Source: Pseudomonadota bacterium
Lineage (GTDB): Bacteria; Pseudomonadota; Gammaproteobacteria; Burkholderiales; Rhodocyclaceae
Direction: 5' to 3'
Length of the DNA stretch: 64,000 bases
NCBI GenBank assembly: GCA_008501585.1
Contig: QQUN01000055.1
Span: 1 to 64,000, forward strand
A program made the translations under genes and the position numbers. This document shows, in pieces, positions 44,752 to 55,488 of the stretch. Position 1 is the first letter of the stretch. The number at the start of each line of letters is the position of its first letter. The notes under the pieces are model-generated. The model saw only the letters and a program-made list of their open reading frames with translations. It made no database searches and was not told the DNA's origin.

Positions 44752-46194
44752 ATGTCCCGTCACACCAAGATCGTTGCCACGCTCGGCCCCGCCTCGTCCG
44801 ACCCCACCGTTCTCGAAGCCATGGTGCACGCCGGCGTGGACGTCGTGCGCATGAACTTCTCGCACGGCACGCCTGAGGATCACATCGCCCGCGCCAACGC
44901 CATCCGCGAGGTCAGCGCCCGCACCCGCCGGCCGGTCGGCATCCTGGCCGATCTGCAGGGCCCGAAGATCCGCGTGGGCAAGTTTGCCGACGGCAAGGTC
45001 ACGCTCAAGAAAGACGCCGCCTTCATCCTCGACGCCACCTGCGAGCTGGGCGACGAGCACCGCGTCGGCCTCGACTACCCGGACCTGCCCGGCGATGTCG
45101 GCCCCGGCGACGTTCTGCTGCTCGACGACGGCCGGCTCAAGCTGGGGGTGGAGAAGGTCATCGGCACCGCCATCCACTGCAAGGTCCGTGTCGGCGGAAC
45201 GCTGTCCAACAACAAGGGCATCAACCGCCAGGGCGGCGGCCTCTCGGCCCCGGCGCTGACCGCCAAGGACATGGACGATGTGCGCACGGCGGCCAAGATC
45301 GGCGTCGATTTCATCGCCGTCTCCTTCCCCAAGAGCGCGGCCGACATGTACATGGCCCGCCAGCTGATGCGCGCGGCCGGCGGCAAGGCGCTGCTGATTG
45401 CCAAGATCGAGCGCACCGAGGCGGTCACCAACCTGGAAGAAATCCTCGACGCCTCAGACGGCATCATGGTGGCGCGCGGCGACCTGGCGGTCGAGGTGGG
45501 CGACGCGGCCGTTCCGGCGCTGCAGAAGAAGATGATTCGCGCCGCCCGCGAGAAGAACAAGCTGACCATCACCGCCACCCAGATGATGGAGTCGATGATC
45601 ACCAGCCCGGTGCCGACCCGCGCTGAGGTGTCGGACGTGGCCAACGCAGTCCTCGACGGCACCGACGCGGTCATGCTGTCGGCCGAGACCGCGGCCGGCA
45701 GTTTTCCGGTCGAGGTGGTCGAGGCCATGTCGCGCGTCTGCCTGGAGGCGGAAAAGTCCTCCGAAGTCACGCTCGACCGCGATGTGCTCAACCGCACCTT
45801 CACCCGCATCGACCAGTCCATCGCCATGGCCGCCATCTGGACCGCCCACCACCTCAAGGTCAAGGCCATCGCCGCGCTGACCCAGACCGGCTCCACCGCG
45901 CTGTGGATGAGCCGCCTCAACAGCGGCGTGCCGATCTACGCCCTCACCCCCGAAAAGTCCGCCCGCAACCAGATGACGCTGTACCGCGAGGTCTATCCGC
46001 TGCTGATGTCGCAGCCGCACCAGGACCGCGACATGCTGCTGTGGGAGGCCGAGCGCATCCTGCTCGACCAGGGCGTGGTCACCTATGGCGACATGATCGT
46101 GCTCACCATTGGTGAGCCGATCGGCAGCGCTGGCGGCACCAACACGCTGAAAATCGTCAAGGTGGGCGAACACGCGGCGCCCGACGCCCACTGA
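44752..46194 (+). CDS. pyk: Pyruvate kinase
   Basis: MSRHTKIVATLGPASSDPTVLEAMVHAGVDVVRMNFSHG; ITATQMMESMI; DGTDAVMLSAETAAG. Confidence 0.96.
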   Translation: MSRHTKIVATLGPASSDPTVLEAMVHAGVDVVRMNFSHGTPEDHIARANAIREVSARTRRPVGILADLQGPKIRVGKFADGKVTLKKDAAFILDATCELGDEHRVGLDYPDLPGDVGPGDVLLLDDGRLKLGVEKVIGTAIHCKVRVGGTLSNNKGINRQGGGLSAPALTAKDMDDVRTAAKIGVDFIAVSFPKSAADMYMARQLMRAAGGKALLIAKIERTEAVTNLEEILDASDGIMVARGDLAVEVGDAAVPALQKKMIRAAREKNKLTITATQMMESMITSPVPTRAEVSDVANAVLDGTDAVMLSAETAAGSFPVEVVEAMSRVCLEAEKSSEVTLDRDVLNRTFTRIDQSIAMAAIWTAHHLKVKAIAALTQTGSTALWMSRLNSGVPIYALTPEKSARNQMTLYREVYPLLMSQPHQDRDMLLWEAERILLDQGVVTYGDMIVLTIGEPIGSAGGTNTLKIVKVGEHAAPDAH

Positions 46195-46239
46195 CGCCCC
46201 AACGCACCACCCCGGCCGCCACCCTGCTAGACTGGCGGC

Positions 46240-46440
46240 CGTTTCACCTGTCGCTTTCCGGTGTCCGTCGCAGGACGGAAGAATCGGGAATGCGGTGAGG
46301 CGCCGGGCTTCGCCCCGGCCGCCGAGTCCGCAACGTGCCCAACGCTGTGAGGGGGATGTCTGCCGCAACATGCCACTGCCCGACCGGGCGGGAAGGCGCG
46401 GCAGACGCTGAACCCGAGTCAGAAGACCGGCCGGAGAGCG
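46240..46440 (+). promoter_or_regulatory. Cobalamin riboswitch upstream of bluB
   Basis: B12-box GAGTCAGAAGACCGGCC at 46416-46432, core GGGAATGCGGTG and CCGCAACGTGCCC; boundaries approximate. Confidence 0.88.
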
Positions 46441-46498
46441 TTTAACCCCGGCAGCCAGGCCCGGCCGCCGGATCACGCGCTTGAATCAAGGGGACTCC

Positions 46499-47251
46499 AT
46501 GCAAGCGACCGAAGGTCATCAGACCATCCATCAGTTCAGCGACGCCGACCGCGCCGTCGTCTACCGCAACATCCTCGCCCGCCGCGATGTGCGCGGCCAG
46601 TTCCTGCCCGACCCGGTACCGGACGACATGCTGGCGCGCATCCTCACCGCCGCCCACTTCGCGCCCTCGGTGGGCTTCATGCAGCCGTGGAGCTTTGTGC
46701 TGGTGCGCGATGCGGCGGTCAAGCAACGGGTGCACGAGGCATTCACCACAGCCAATGCCGAAGCCGCCGACATGTTCGAAGGCGAACAGCGCGAGGTATA
46801 CAAAACCCTGCGGCTCGAAGGCATCGTCGAGGCGCCGATCAACCTGTGCATCACCTGCGACCGCGACCGCGCCGGCCCGGTGGTGATCGGCCGCACCCAT
46901 ATCAAGGCCATGGACATCTACAGCTCGGTGTGCGCAGTGCAGAACCTGTGGCTGGCCGCGCGCGCCGAAGGCCTTGGCGTGGGCTGGGTGAGCATCTTCA
47001 AGCAATCGGCGATCCGCGAGATCCTGCAGCTGCCCGAGCGCATCATGCCGGTGGCCTACCTGTGCATCGGCAAGGTCAGCCATTTCTTCGACAAACCCGA
47101 GCTCGAAGCGGCCGGCTGGCGTCCGCGTCTGCCGCTCGACGAGCTGCTGCACTTCGACACCTGGGGCGGCACCGATGAAAATGCCGATGGCCTGAATGCC
47201 GAAATACGGGCGTGCCAGGCCAAGGCAGCCCGGGGCATCGCCCCCGTGTGA
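46499..47251 (+). CDS. bluB: 5,6-dimethylbenzimidazole synthase
   Basis: RRDVRGQFLPDPVPDDMLARILTAAHFAPSVGFMQPWSFV; downstream of B12 riboswitch. Confidence 0.93.
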   Translation: MQATEGHQTIHQFSDADRAVVYRNILARRDVRGQFLPDPVPDDMLARILTAAHFAPSVGFMQPWSFVLVRDAAVKQRVHEAFTTANAEAADMFEGEQREVYKTLRLEGIVEAPINLCITCDRDRAGPVVIGRTHIKAMDIYSSVCAVQNLWLAARAEGLGVGWVSIFKQSAIREILQLPERIMPVAYLCIGKVSHFFDKPELEAAGWRPRLPLDELLHFDTWGGTDENADGLNAEIRACQAKAARGIAPV

Positions 47252-47360
47252 CGGCTGACGCACCGCAGCAGCATCACTCACGGTAAAATAGTCGCATTTC
47301 GCCGGGGCCTGGCACTTCACCACGGCCCCGGCCTGCATCGACCCCATTCAGGAGACACCC

Positions 47361-48425
47361 ATGCCGCTCGTATCCATGCGACAGCTTCTCGACCACGCTG
47401 CAGAGCACAGCTATGGTCTGCCCGCGTTCAACGTCAACAACCTGGAGCAGGTGCAGGCCATCATGGAAGCGGCCGCCGAGCTTGACGCGCCGGTGATCAT
47501 GCAGGCCTCGGCCGGTGCCCGCAAATACGCCGGCGAAGCCTTTCTGCGCCACCTGATCGACGCCGCCGTCGAAGCCTACCCGCACATCCCGGTCGTCATG
47601 CACCAGGACCACGGCCAGTCGCCCGCGGTGTGCCTCACCGCGATCCGCTCGGGCTTCTCCTCGGTGATGATGGACGGCTCGCTGCTCGAAGACGGCAAGA
47701 CGCCGTCCTCCTACGACTACAACGTCGAAGTCACCCGCAAGGTGGTCGAGATGTCGCACGCCATCGGCGTCACCGTCGAAGGCGAGCTGGGCTGCCTCGG
47801 CTCGCTCGAGACCGGCGAGGCCGGCGAGGAAGACGGCATCGGCGCCGAAGGCAAGCTCGACCACTCGCAGCTGCTCACCGACCCCGACCAGGCCGCCGAT
47901 TTCGTCAAGCGCACCGACTGCGACGCCCTGGCCATCGCCATCGGCACCAGCCACGGCGCCTACAAATTCACCCGCAAGCCCACCGGCGACATCCTCGCCA
48001 TCGACCGCATCAAGGCCATCCACGCCCGCATCCCCAACACCCACCTGGTGATGCACGGCTCCTCCTCGGTGCCGCAGGAACTGCTCGCCATCATCCGCGA
48101 GTTCGGCGGCGACATGAAGGAAACCTACGGCGTGCCGGTCGAGGAAATCGTCGAGGGCATCAAGTACGGCGTGCGCAAGATCAACATCGACACCGACATC
48201 CGCCTGGCCATGACCGGCGCGATCCGCAAGTTCATGTTCGAGAACCCGTCCAAGTTCGACCCGCGCGAGTACCTCAAGCCCGCCCGCGAAGCCGCCAAGC
48301 TGGTGGTCAAGGCCCGCTTCGAGGCCTTCGGCTGCGCCGGCCAGGCGAGCAAGATCAAGCCGGTCTCGCTGGACAAGATCGCCGCCCGCTACAAGGCCGG
48401 CGAGCTGACCCAGGTCGTGCGCTGA
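47361..48425 (+). CDS. fba: Class II fructose-bisphosphate aldolase
   Basis: 354 aa; [43 protein letters not shown]. Confidence 0.96.
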   Translation: MPLVSMRQLLDHAAEHSYGLPAFNVNNLEQVQAIMEAAAELDAPVIMQASAGARKYAGEAFLRHLIDAAVEAYPHIPVVMHQDHGQSPAVCLTAIRSGFSSVMMDGSLLEDGKTPSSYDYNVEVTRKVVEMSHAIGVTVEGELGCLGSLETGEAGEEDGIGAEGKLDHSQLLTDPDQAADFVKRTDCDALAIAIGTSHGAYKFTRKPTGDILAIDRIKAIHARIPNTHLVMHGSSSVPQELLAIIREFGGDMKETYGVPVEEIVEGIKYGVRKINIDTDIRLAMTGAIRKFMFENPSKFDPREYLKPAREAAKLVVKARFEAFGCAGQASKIKPVSLDKIAARYKAGELTQVVR

Positions 48426-48445
48426 TCGCCACGCACCCGGCACAC

Positions 48446-48471
48446 ACGACGGCACCTGCGGGTGCCGTCGT
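48446..48471 (+). terminator. Stem-loop after fba
   Basis: acgacggcacc-tgcg-ggtgccgtcgt perfect stem; no T-run. Confidence 0.55.
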
Positions 48472-48486
48472 CGCATCCGGCCCGTC

Positions 48487-48915
48487 GTGACCGCCCCCAC
48501 CGCCTGCTTTACCTACGGCTCGCTGATGTGCGAGGACATCTTCCGCGCCGTCGCCGGGCAAGCCTGCGCCGCCGAACCCGCCCATCTGGCCGGCTACCGC
48601 CGCCATCCGGTGCGCGGCGAAGACTATCCCGGCATCCGCCCGGCCGCCGGCGCCGCCGTTGACGGCGTGCTCTACCACGGCCTCAGCGCCACGGCGCTGG
48701 CACGGCTCGACGCCTTCGAAGGCATGCAGTATCGGCGCGAAGCGGTGATGGTGCGCACCGCGGACGGTTCGCTCACACCGGCCTGGGCCTATGTTTTTCA
48801 CCCCGCGCACACCCACCGCCTCGGCCGCGGCGACTGGGACAGCGAGGCCTTCCGGCGCCATGGCCGGGCGCGTTTCCTGCGCCGCTACCGGCCGACCGGC
48901 CGGTCGGACATGTAA
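48487..48915 (+). CDS. Gamma-glutamylcyclotransferase-family protein
   Basis: FTYGSLMCEDIFRAVAG...VDGVLYHGLSATALARLDAFEG. Confidence 0.88.
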   Translation: MTAPTACFTYGSLMCEDIFRAVAGQACAAEPAHLAGYRRHPVRGEDYPGIRPAAGAAVDGVLYHGLSATALARLDAFEGMQYRREAVMVRTADGSLTPAWAYVFHPAHTHRLGRGDWDSEAFRRHGRARFLRRYRPTGRSDM

Positions 48916-48993
48916 CCCGCGCCGTCACTGGCCTACCTCGCCACGGAACGGGCTGCTACAGTAAGCCGCTTTCACCCCTCGCCGCAGCCCGCC

Positions 48994-50286
48994 ATGACGC
49001 TGTTTGAAGAACATCCGCTCCGACAAAGCCTCAACGACGAGGTCCACGCCCGCCCGCCGATCCCGCTGCGCGGGCCGACGCGCATCAGCTACCTGGCCTT
49101 CGTGCACGACAACGGCAGCAGCGACCAGGAACACCACCACCTCCAGCAACTCGCCCGCCAGCTGCAGATCCCCGTTCCCGAAACCGCCAGGGGCCACCTG
49201 CTGATCGACGCCGGCGACTTCCGGCTCAAGTGGGAGCGCCACAACGAATTCTCCAGCTACACCTTCCTGCGCGACGTCGACGACACCGAGCCCGAAGACG
49301 CCACCGCCCTGCTCGCCGTGCCCGCCGCCTGGCGCAAGGCCATCCCCGGCAAGCTGATGGTCGCCTCGCATGTGGCGGTCCTGTCGGCTGGACAGCACCC
49401 CGCCGAGGCGCGCGCCGCCCAGCTGGCCGACCCGGGCCGCTCGGTCATCGTCTCGCGCTTCGCCGACGGCGCCGGCTGGATGTTTACCGACTTCCAGATC
49501 CACGACGGCTTCTCGCGCTTCACCATCATCGACGACGGCCTCGACCCCCGCCAGGCCGGCCGCAACGTGCAACGCATTCTGGAAATCGAAACCTACCGGA
49601 TGATGGCGCTGATGGCCTTCCCCGTCGCCAAGGCGATCAGCAAGACGCTCAAGGCCGCCGAAGACGAGCTGGCCGACCTGATGGACGCCATGGGCCAGTC
49701 CGACACCGCCAGCGACGAGCGCGACATCCTCACCCGCCTGACCCGTCTGGCCACCGAGGTCGAGCATGCCGTCGCCCGCACCACCTACCGTTTCGGCGCC
49801 GCCGCGGCCTACTATCGCCTGGTTCAGCAACGCACCGCCGAACTGCGCGAACAGCGCCATGCCGGCTACCCGAACATCGCCGACTTTGTCGAACGCCGCC
49901 TCGCGCCGGCCATCAACACCTGCGCCGCCATCGCCCGCCGCCAGGAAGAACTCTCCGCCCGCATCGCACGCAGCAGCCAGTTGCTGCGCACCCGCGTCGA
50001 CATCGCCCTGCAGCAGCAGAACCAGGAACTGCTCGGCCAGATGAACCGACGCGCCAAGCTACAGCTGCGCCTGCAGGAAACCGTCGAAGGCCTGTCGGTG
50101 GTCGCCATCACCTACTACGCCTCGCAACTGGTCAACTACATGGCCAAGGGCGCCAAGCCCGTCATCACGCCGCTCACCCCGGAGATCCTCACCGCCATCA
50201 CCATCCCCATCATCGCCACGGCGGTGGCGCTCGGCCTGCGCCGGATGCGCAAGGCGCTGGCGGCGGAAGAATCGGGCGGGCATTGA
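48994..50286 (+). CDS. DUF3422-family membrane-anchored protein
   Basis: 430 aa; LNDEVHARPPIPLRGPTRISYLAFVHD, C-terminal TM segments. Confidence 0.85.
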   Translation: MTLFEEHPLRQSLNDEVHARPPIPLRGPTRISYLAFVHDNGSSDQEHHHLQQLARQLQIPVPETARGHLLIDAGDFRLKWERHNEFSSYTFLRDVDDTEPEDATALLAVPAAWRKAIPGKLMVASHVAVLSAGQHPAEARAAQLADPGRSVIVSRFADGAGWMFTDFQIHDGFSRFTIIDDGLDPRQAGRNVQRILEIETYRMMALMAFPVAKAISKTLKAAEDELADLMDAMGQSDTASDERDILTRLTRLATEVEHAVARTTYRFGAAAAYYRLVQQRTAELREQRHAGYPNIADFVERRLAPAINTCAAIARRQEELSARIARSSQLLRTRVDIALQQQNQELLGQMNRRAKLQLRLQETVEGLSVVAITYYASQLVNYMAKGAKPVITPLTPEILTAITIPIIATAVALGLRRMRKALAAEESGGH

Positions 50287-50385
50287 TGACAGACTGCACA
50301 TTCGCCCGAGAAAAGGCACGCCAGCGCACCCGCAGATGCTCTAGGCTAGTCCGAACGCACTAGCCGATCGACATTCGAACGCCCC

Positions 50386-51864
50386 ATGCTCTTCACCAGC
50401 GCGGCCTTTGCATTCCTCTATCTCCCGATCGTCGCCTTTGTCTTCTACCTTTTGCCCAGCCGCCACCGCACGCTGGCGGCGGGCTGGCTGTTCGCCGCCT
50501 CGGTGTTTTTCTATGGCTACTGGATGCCCGAGTTCGTGGCGCTGCTGCTCGGCTCCATCGTGTGGAACTACAGCGTCGGCCGCCGCATCGCTCGGTGCGG
50601 CGCACGCAGCCCGGGCGCGCGACGCTGGCTGATCATCGGCGTCACGGTCGACCTGCTGCTGCTGGGCTATTTCAAGTACGCCAATTTCTTTGTCGACAGC
50701 GTCAATGCGCTTGTCGGCACCGGCTGGCACCTCGGCGAGGTCGTACTGCCGATCGGCATTTCCTTCTTCACCTTCACCCAGATTGCCTTCCTGGCCGACG
50801 GTTACCAGAAAGGCGTGCGCGAATTTGCCTTCATGCACTACGGCCTGTTCGTCACCTACTTTCCGCACCTGATCGCGGGGCCGGTGCTGCACCATGCGCA
50901 GATGATGCCGCAGTTCCGCGACACCGCGAACGACCGCTTCAAGGCCGGCAACTTCGTCGGCGGACTGGCGATCTTCGCGCTGGGGCTGTTCAAGAAGGTG
51001 GTCCTGGCGGACGGCATCTCGCCGTACGCCGACACCGTGTTCAACGCCGCCGAGGCCGGCGCCCAACCCGACATGGTCGAAGCCTGGATCGGCGCGCTGG
51101 CCTACACCTTCCAGCTCTACTTCGATTTTTCCGGCTACTCGGACATGGCCATCGGCCTGTCCTGGATGTTCAACATCCGCCTGCCCTACAACTTCAACTC
51201 CCCCTATCGCGCCACCTCCATTTCTGAATTCTGGCGCTGCTGGCACATGAGCCTGTCGGCCTTCCTGCGCGACTATCTCTACATCCCGCTCGGCGGCAGC
51301 CAGAAGGGGCCGGCGCGGCGCTATGTGAACCTGTTCATCACCATGCTGCTCGGTGGCCTGTGGCATGGCGCAGCATGGACCTTCGTGGTGTGGGGCGGCC
51401 TGCACGGCCTGTACCTGGCAATCAACCACGCCTTCCGGGCGGCGGTGGCACGCCATGCGCCGCAATGGCCCGAGCGGCTCGCCTACAAGCTGGCCGCCTG
51501 GGGCATCACGATGTTGGCGGTGATCGTCGGCTGGGTGTTCTTCCGCGCCGAGAGCTTCGCCGCAGCGGGCCGCATCCTGATGGGCATGGCCGTCACGGAC
51601 GCACCGGCCGATGCGATCCATCCGCTCTTGTGGAACGCCGGCCTGGACACCGCGCGCGGCGCCCTGTGGTGCATCGTGCTGGGCGCACTGGCCTTCCTGT
51701 GCCCCAACAGCAACCGCATCGGCGAAGCCCTGCTCAGCCGCACCCGCACCCGGCCCGGCCTGTGCGCCCTGCTCGCCGGCGTGGGGCTGACGCTGGCCGT
51801 GCTGCTGGTGTTCATCAACGAAACGCGCGACGCGGCCAGCGCGTTCATCTACTTCAATTTCTGA
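50386..51864 (+). CDS. MBOAT-family O-acyltransferase (AlgI-like)
   Basis: 492 aa; YFPHLIAGPVLHH, DFSGYSDMAIGLSWMFNIRLPYNFNSPYRATSISEFWRCWHMSLSAFLRDYLYIPLGGS, GLWHGAAWTFVVWGGLHG. Confidence 0.94.
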   Translation: MLFTSAAFAFLYLPIVAFVFYLLPSRHRTLAAGWLFAASVFFYGYWMPEFVALLLGSIVWNYSVGRRIARCGARSPGARRWLIIGVTVDLLLLGYFKYANFFVDSVNALVGTGWHLGEVVLPIGISFFTFTQIAFLADGYQKGVREFAFMHYGLFVTYFPHLIAGPVLHHAQMMPQFRDTANDRFKAGNFVGGLAIFALGLFKKVVLADGISPYADTVFNAAEAGAQPDMVEAWIGALAYTFQLYFDFSGYSDMAIGLSWMFNIRLPYNFNSPYRATSISEFWRCWHMSLSAFLRDYLYIPLGGSQKGPARRYVNLFITMLLGGLWHGAAWTFVVWGGLHGLYLAINHAFRAAVARHAPQWPERLAYKLAAWGITMLAVIVGWVFFRAESFAAAGRILMGMAVTDAPADAIHPLLWNAGLDTARGALWCIVLGALAFLCPNSNRIGEALLSRTRTRPGLCALLAGVGLTLAVLLVFINETRDAASAFIYFNF

Positions 51865-52874
51865 TGAAGATCCTGCGCCCGCTCCGCCTGCTGCTGCTCG
51901 GCGCCCTGCTCACCTTGCTTGGGCTGGAAGGACTCCTGCGCCTGCTGCCGGTGTCGACCGCCACCCGGGTCGATTACCATGTGGCGCCGACCATCCTCAC
52001 CTATCCGCCGCACCTCGATTTCACGGTGGCCACCGGCTGGGACCTGAAGAACGCGCGCCATCTGCGCAGCAACAACTACGGTTTCGTCGACACCCAGGAC
52101 TTCGTGCCCAACCCGCAAGCCATCGCGGTGATCGGCGACAGCTTCGTCGAGGCCAACATGCTGGCGCCCGACGATCGCATCGGGCCGGCACTGTCACGTG
52201 CGCTGGGCGGCGCGGCGGTATATTCCATGGGCGGGCCCGGCTCCAGCCTGCTCGACTATGCCGAGCGCGCCCGCCTGGCAGCCAGTCGTTTCGGCATCCA
52301 GCGGTTTGTGTTCGTACTGGAACTGGGGGATGTCCAGCAGGCCCTGTGCGGCTCCGGCAACCACCACGGCCCATGCATCGACCCGAAAAGCGGCGCCCTC
52401 ACCCCGTACGCCCGGCCATCGGCGACCGGCCTCAAGACCTGGGCGCGACATTCGGCACTGGCGCAATACGTGTTCTCTCAGCTCAAGTTCAGTCCCGCCC
52501 GGTTGTGGCAATCGCTGCGCCCGGCCATCGCCGCCGGCCATGTGCAAAAGACGATGCCACAGGCGCTGACCCGCAGCATCCTGACGCGCTTTTTCGACGG
52601 ACTCCCCGCCACCGCCCACCCGCCGGTCGTGCTGATCGACGGGCCGCGCGGCCGCGACGGCGCTGAAACCGACCGGCAACTGGCGCAGATGGCCGAACTG
52701 CGCGCCATGGCGGAGGCCGCCGGCGTCCGCGTCATCGATCTGGCGCCGCATTTTGCGGCCTGGCGTGCGGCCAGCCCCCTATCGCTCGAAGTCGGACCCT
52801 ACGACGGCCACTGGAACCCGCTCGGCCACCGGATCGCGGCCGAGGCCGCCGCCGAGGCCATGCGCGCCCCCTGA
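51864..52874 (+). CDS. SGNH-hydrolase-like protein paired with MBOAT
   Basis: Start overlaps MBOAT stop (TGATG); VIGDSFVEANMLAPDDRIGPALS and DGHWNPLGHRIAAEA. Confidence 0.8.
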   Translation: MKILRPLRLLLLGALLTLLGLEGLLRLLPVSTATRVDYHVAPTILTYPPHLDFTVATGWDLKNARHLRSNNYGFVDTQDFVPNPQAIAVIGDSFVEANMLAPDDRIGPALSRALGGAAVYSMGGPGSSLLDYAERARLAASRFGIQRFVFVLELGDVQQALCGSGNHHGPCIDPKSGALTPYARPSATGLKTWARHSALAQYVFSQLKFSPARLWQSLRPAIAAGHVQKTMPQALTRSILTRFFDGLPATAHPPVVLIDGPRGRDGAETDRQLAQMAELRAMAEAAGVRVIDLAPHFAAWRAASPLSLEVGPYDGHWNPLGHRIAAEAAAEAMRAP

Positions 52875-52887
52875 AGCCAGCGCGGCC

Positions 52888-53103
52888 CTACTTGCCGACC
52901 TGGTCGCCAATGACGCCACCGATCGCTGCGCCACCGACCGTGCCCAACACTCCACCGTCGGTCATGACCGCACCGGCCACGCCCCCGACGCCGGCACCGA
53001 TAGCCGCGCTGCGCTCGCGGTGAGACATGCCTTCCCAGGTGCTGCAGCCACTCGCCCCGATCATCAGCAATGCGGCCACCAAGAGTGAGAGATGCGTTTT
53101 CAT
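52888..53103 (-). CDS. Glycine-zipper lipoprotein, 71 aa
   Basis: MKTHLSLLVAALLMIGASGCSTWEG lipobox; GAGVGGVAGAV...GGAAIGGVIGDQVGK. Confidence 0.85.
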   Translation of the reverse strand: MKTHLSLLVAALLMIGASGCSTWEGMSHRERSAAIGAGVGGVAGAVMTDGGVLGTVGGAAIGGVIGDQVGK

Positions 53104-53368
53104 GATGCCTCCTTTGACGACGTCCGATACCGTCGTCCGCATTCCTTGGACCACAGCCACCGGCGGAATTTCCGTCCAAATGTATCCGGATCTGTCCAGC
53201 TGCCGCCGTGTCGCGGGCGACCCGCCATGGCCGCCCGCCCGGGATCCCCCGCGCCAGAACGCCCGCCGCCTTGCATCCGATGACCGTCGATCGCCACCGT
53301 GCAGCAGAGGCCACGGACCGCGGCCGAGGCCGCTATAATTCCGCTTTGCTCCGCTCTGGCCGACACTC

Positions 53369-54304
53369 ATGACCACGCCCCTGTTCCAGTCCAGCATCAC
53401 CTCCCTGCCCCTGCTCGCTCGCGGCAAGGTACGCGACATCTATGCCGTCGATGACGAAAAGCTGCTCATCGTCACCTCCGACCGCCTGTCCGCCTTCGAC
53501 GTGATCCTGCCCGATCCCATCCCGCGCAAGGGCGAGGTGCTCACCGCGCTGGCCAGTTTCTGGTTCGACCGCCTGGCCCATGTGGTGCCCAACCAGCTCA
53601 CCGGCATCGCGCCTGAAACCGTGGTCGCCCCCAACGAGCGCGACCAGGTCACCGGCCGCGCGCTGGTGGTCAAGCGCCTCACCCCACTGCCCATCGAGGC
53701 GGTGGTGCGTGGTTATGTGATCGGCTCCGGCTGGAAGGACTACCAGCGCACCGGCGCCATCTGCGGCATCGCGCTGCCGGCCGGCCTGCAGCAGGCGGCC
53801 AAGCTGCCGTCCCCCATCTTCACCCCGGCCTCCAAGGCCGACGTGGGCGACCACGACGAGAACATCTCCTTCGCCGAAGCGCAGACCCGCACCGCCGCCG
53901 CGCTCTCCGGCCTGCTCGCCGGCACCGGCAAGAACGGCGCACAGCTGGTCGAAGAGGCGCGCAAGGCGGCCGTGCAGCTGTACACCGAGGCGGCCAACTA
54001 CGCCGCCGGGCGCGGCATCATCATTGCCGACACCAAGTTCGAGTTCGGTGTCGACGCTGCCGGCACGCTGCACCTGATCGACGAGGCGCTCACCCCCGAC
54101 TCCTCCCGCTTCTGGCCGGCCGACCAGTACCGCGAGGGCATCAGCCCGCCGTCCTACGACAAGCAGTATGTGCGCGACTACCTCGAGACGCTGGACTGGA
54201 ACAAGACCGCCCCCGGCCCGCGCCTGCCCGCCGACGTGGCAGCGCGCACCGGCGCCAAGTATGTCGAGGCCTACGAGCGACTGACCGGCCGCCAGCTGGG
54301 CTGA
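53369..54304 (+). CDS. purC: Phosphoribosylaminoimidazole-succinocarboxamide synthase
   Basis: 311 aa; [33 protein letters not shown]. Confidence 0.96.
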   Translation: MTTPLFQSSITSLPLLARGKVRDIYAVDDEKLLIVTSDRLSAFDVILPDPIPRKGEVLTALASFWFDRLAHVVPNQLTGIAPETVVAPNERDQVTGRALVVKRLTPLPIEAVVRGYVIGSGWKDYQRTGAICGIALPAGLQQAAKLPSPIFTPASKADVGDHDENISFAEAQTRTAAALSGLLAGTGKNGAQLVEEARKAAVQLYTEAANYAAGRGIIIADTKFEFGVDAAGTLHLIDEALTPDSSRFWPADQYREGISPPSYDKQYVRDYLETLDWNKTAPGPRLPADVAARTGAKYVEAYERLTGRQLG

Positions 54305-54401
54305 CGGACACGGCGGCGCTCGATGCCGCAATGCAGCTTTCCTTTGCCGGAAATGCGTTCTAGATTGAGAGGACGGCCCCCTCTCGATCTGGAGCGCTTT
54401 C

Positions 54402-55175
54402 ATGGATAGACACGTCGATTTTCTATCGCAGCATTTCGACCTGCCCCGCATCCGCGAAGTCCCCCCGCAACGCCCGCTCGACTGGCTGCAACGCGGCTGG
54501 TCGGACATGCGCGACAACCTCGGCGCCAGCCTGGCCTACGGCCTGTTTTTTGCCCTCATCGGCTACCTGCTGCTGGCTTTTGCCGCGCCGCGCCCCTACC
54601 TGTTCTCGACCGCCATTTCCGGCTTTCTGCTGATCGGCCCGCTGGCCGCTGCCGGGCTGTACGAGATCTCGCGCCGGCACGAGGCCGGCGAGCGCACCGG
54701 CCTCAAGGCCTCGCTGGCGGGGCTGCGCCAGCGCGCCGACGTGCTGTTCCATTTCGGCATCCTGCTGGCGCTGATGCTGATCGTCTGGGAGCGCGTCTCG
54801 GCCGTGGTCTTCGCGCTGTTCTATGCCGACAACGTGCCCGACCTGAGCAACTTCTTCCAGTCGATCTTCTTCTCCGGCGAATACACCATGCTGGTACTGG
54901 CCTACATCGCCGTCGGCGGCATTCTGGCGGCAGTCGTCTTCAGCGCCACGGTGATCGCCATCCCGATGATGATCGGCCGCGACACCGACATGATGACCGC
55001 CATGGCCACCAGCCTGCGCGCCGTCGCTCTCAACCCCGTGCCCATGCTGGTGTGGGCAGCGCTCATCGTCATCCTCATGCTGCTTGGCTTCGCCACGCTG
55101 ATGGTCGGCATGGCGATCCTGCTGCCGCTGCTCGGCCACGCCTCCTGGCACGCCTACCGCGACCTCGTCGACTGA
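54402..55175 (+). CDS. DUF2189-family membrane protein
   Basis: 257 aa; polytopic; RPLDWLQRGWSDMRDNLGASLAYGLFFALIGYLLL. Confidence 0.85.
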   Translation: MDRHVDFLSQHFDLPRIREVPPQRPLDWLQRGWSDMRDNLGASLAYGLFFALIGYLLLAFAAPRPYLFSTAISGFLLIGPLAAAGLYEISRRHEAGERTGLKASLAGLRQRADVLFHFGILLALMLIVWERVSAVVFALFYADNVPDLSNFFQSIFFSGEYTMLVLAYIAVGGILAAVVFSATVIAIPMMIGRDTDMMTAMATSLRAVALNPVPMLVWAALIVILMLLGFATLMVGMAILLPLLGHASWHAYRDLVD

Positions 55176-55319
55176 GAACGTTTGAAGAAATCGTAGCGAG
55201 CAGGGTCGAGTGCAAGGCGCGAGCTCGCGAACGACGAGACATATCAAATAGATAGGCGAGGAGTGAGCGAGTGAGCAACGCAGCAATCGGCACGCGCAGT
55301 AGATTTATTCACACGTTCT
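55175..55319. repeat. MITE-like element with terminal inverted repeats
   Basis: agaacgtttgaagaaatc ... gatttattcacacgttct TIRs; lower-GC interior; starts on last base of preceding stop codon. Confidence 0.65.
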
Positions 55320-55488
55320 GACCGCTTACCCCCTGCGGGCCCACCCGGCCCGCCGCCCCCGGCCATTGCGCCGGGGGCTCTTGATTCCCCGCCCCGCGCC
55401 CCGACCTGATGCCTGAGCGGCCACGCACCCGCGCGCAGCCGCGCCCGAACTTGCCTACAATCGGCGCATTCCCTTTTCTGGAACTGTC

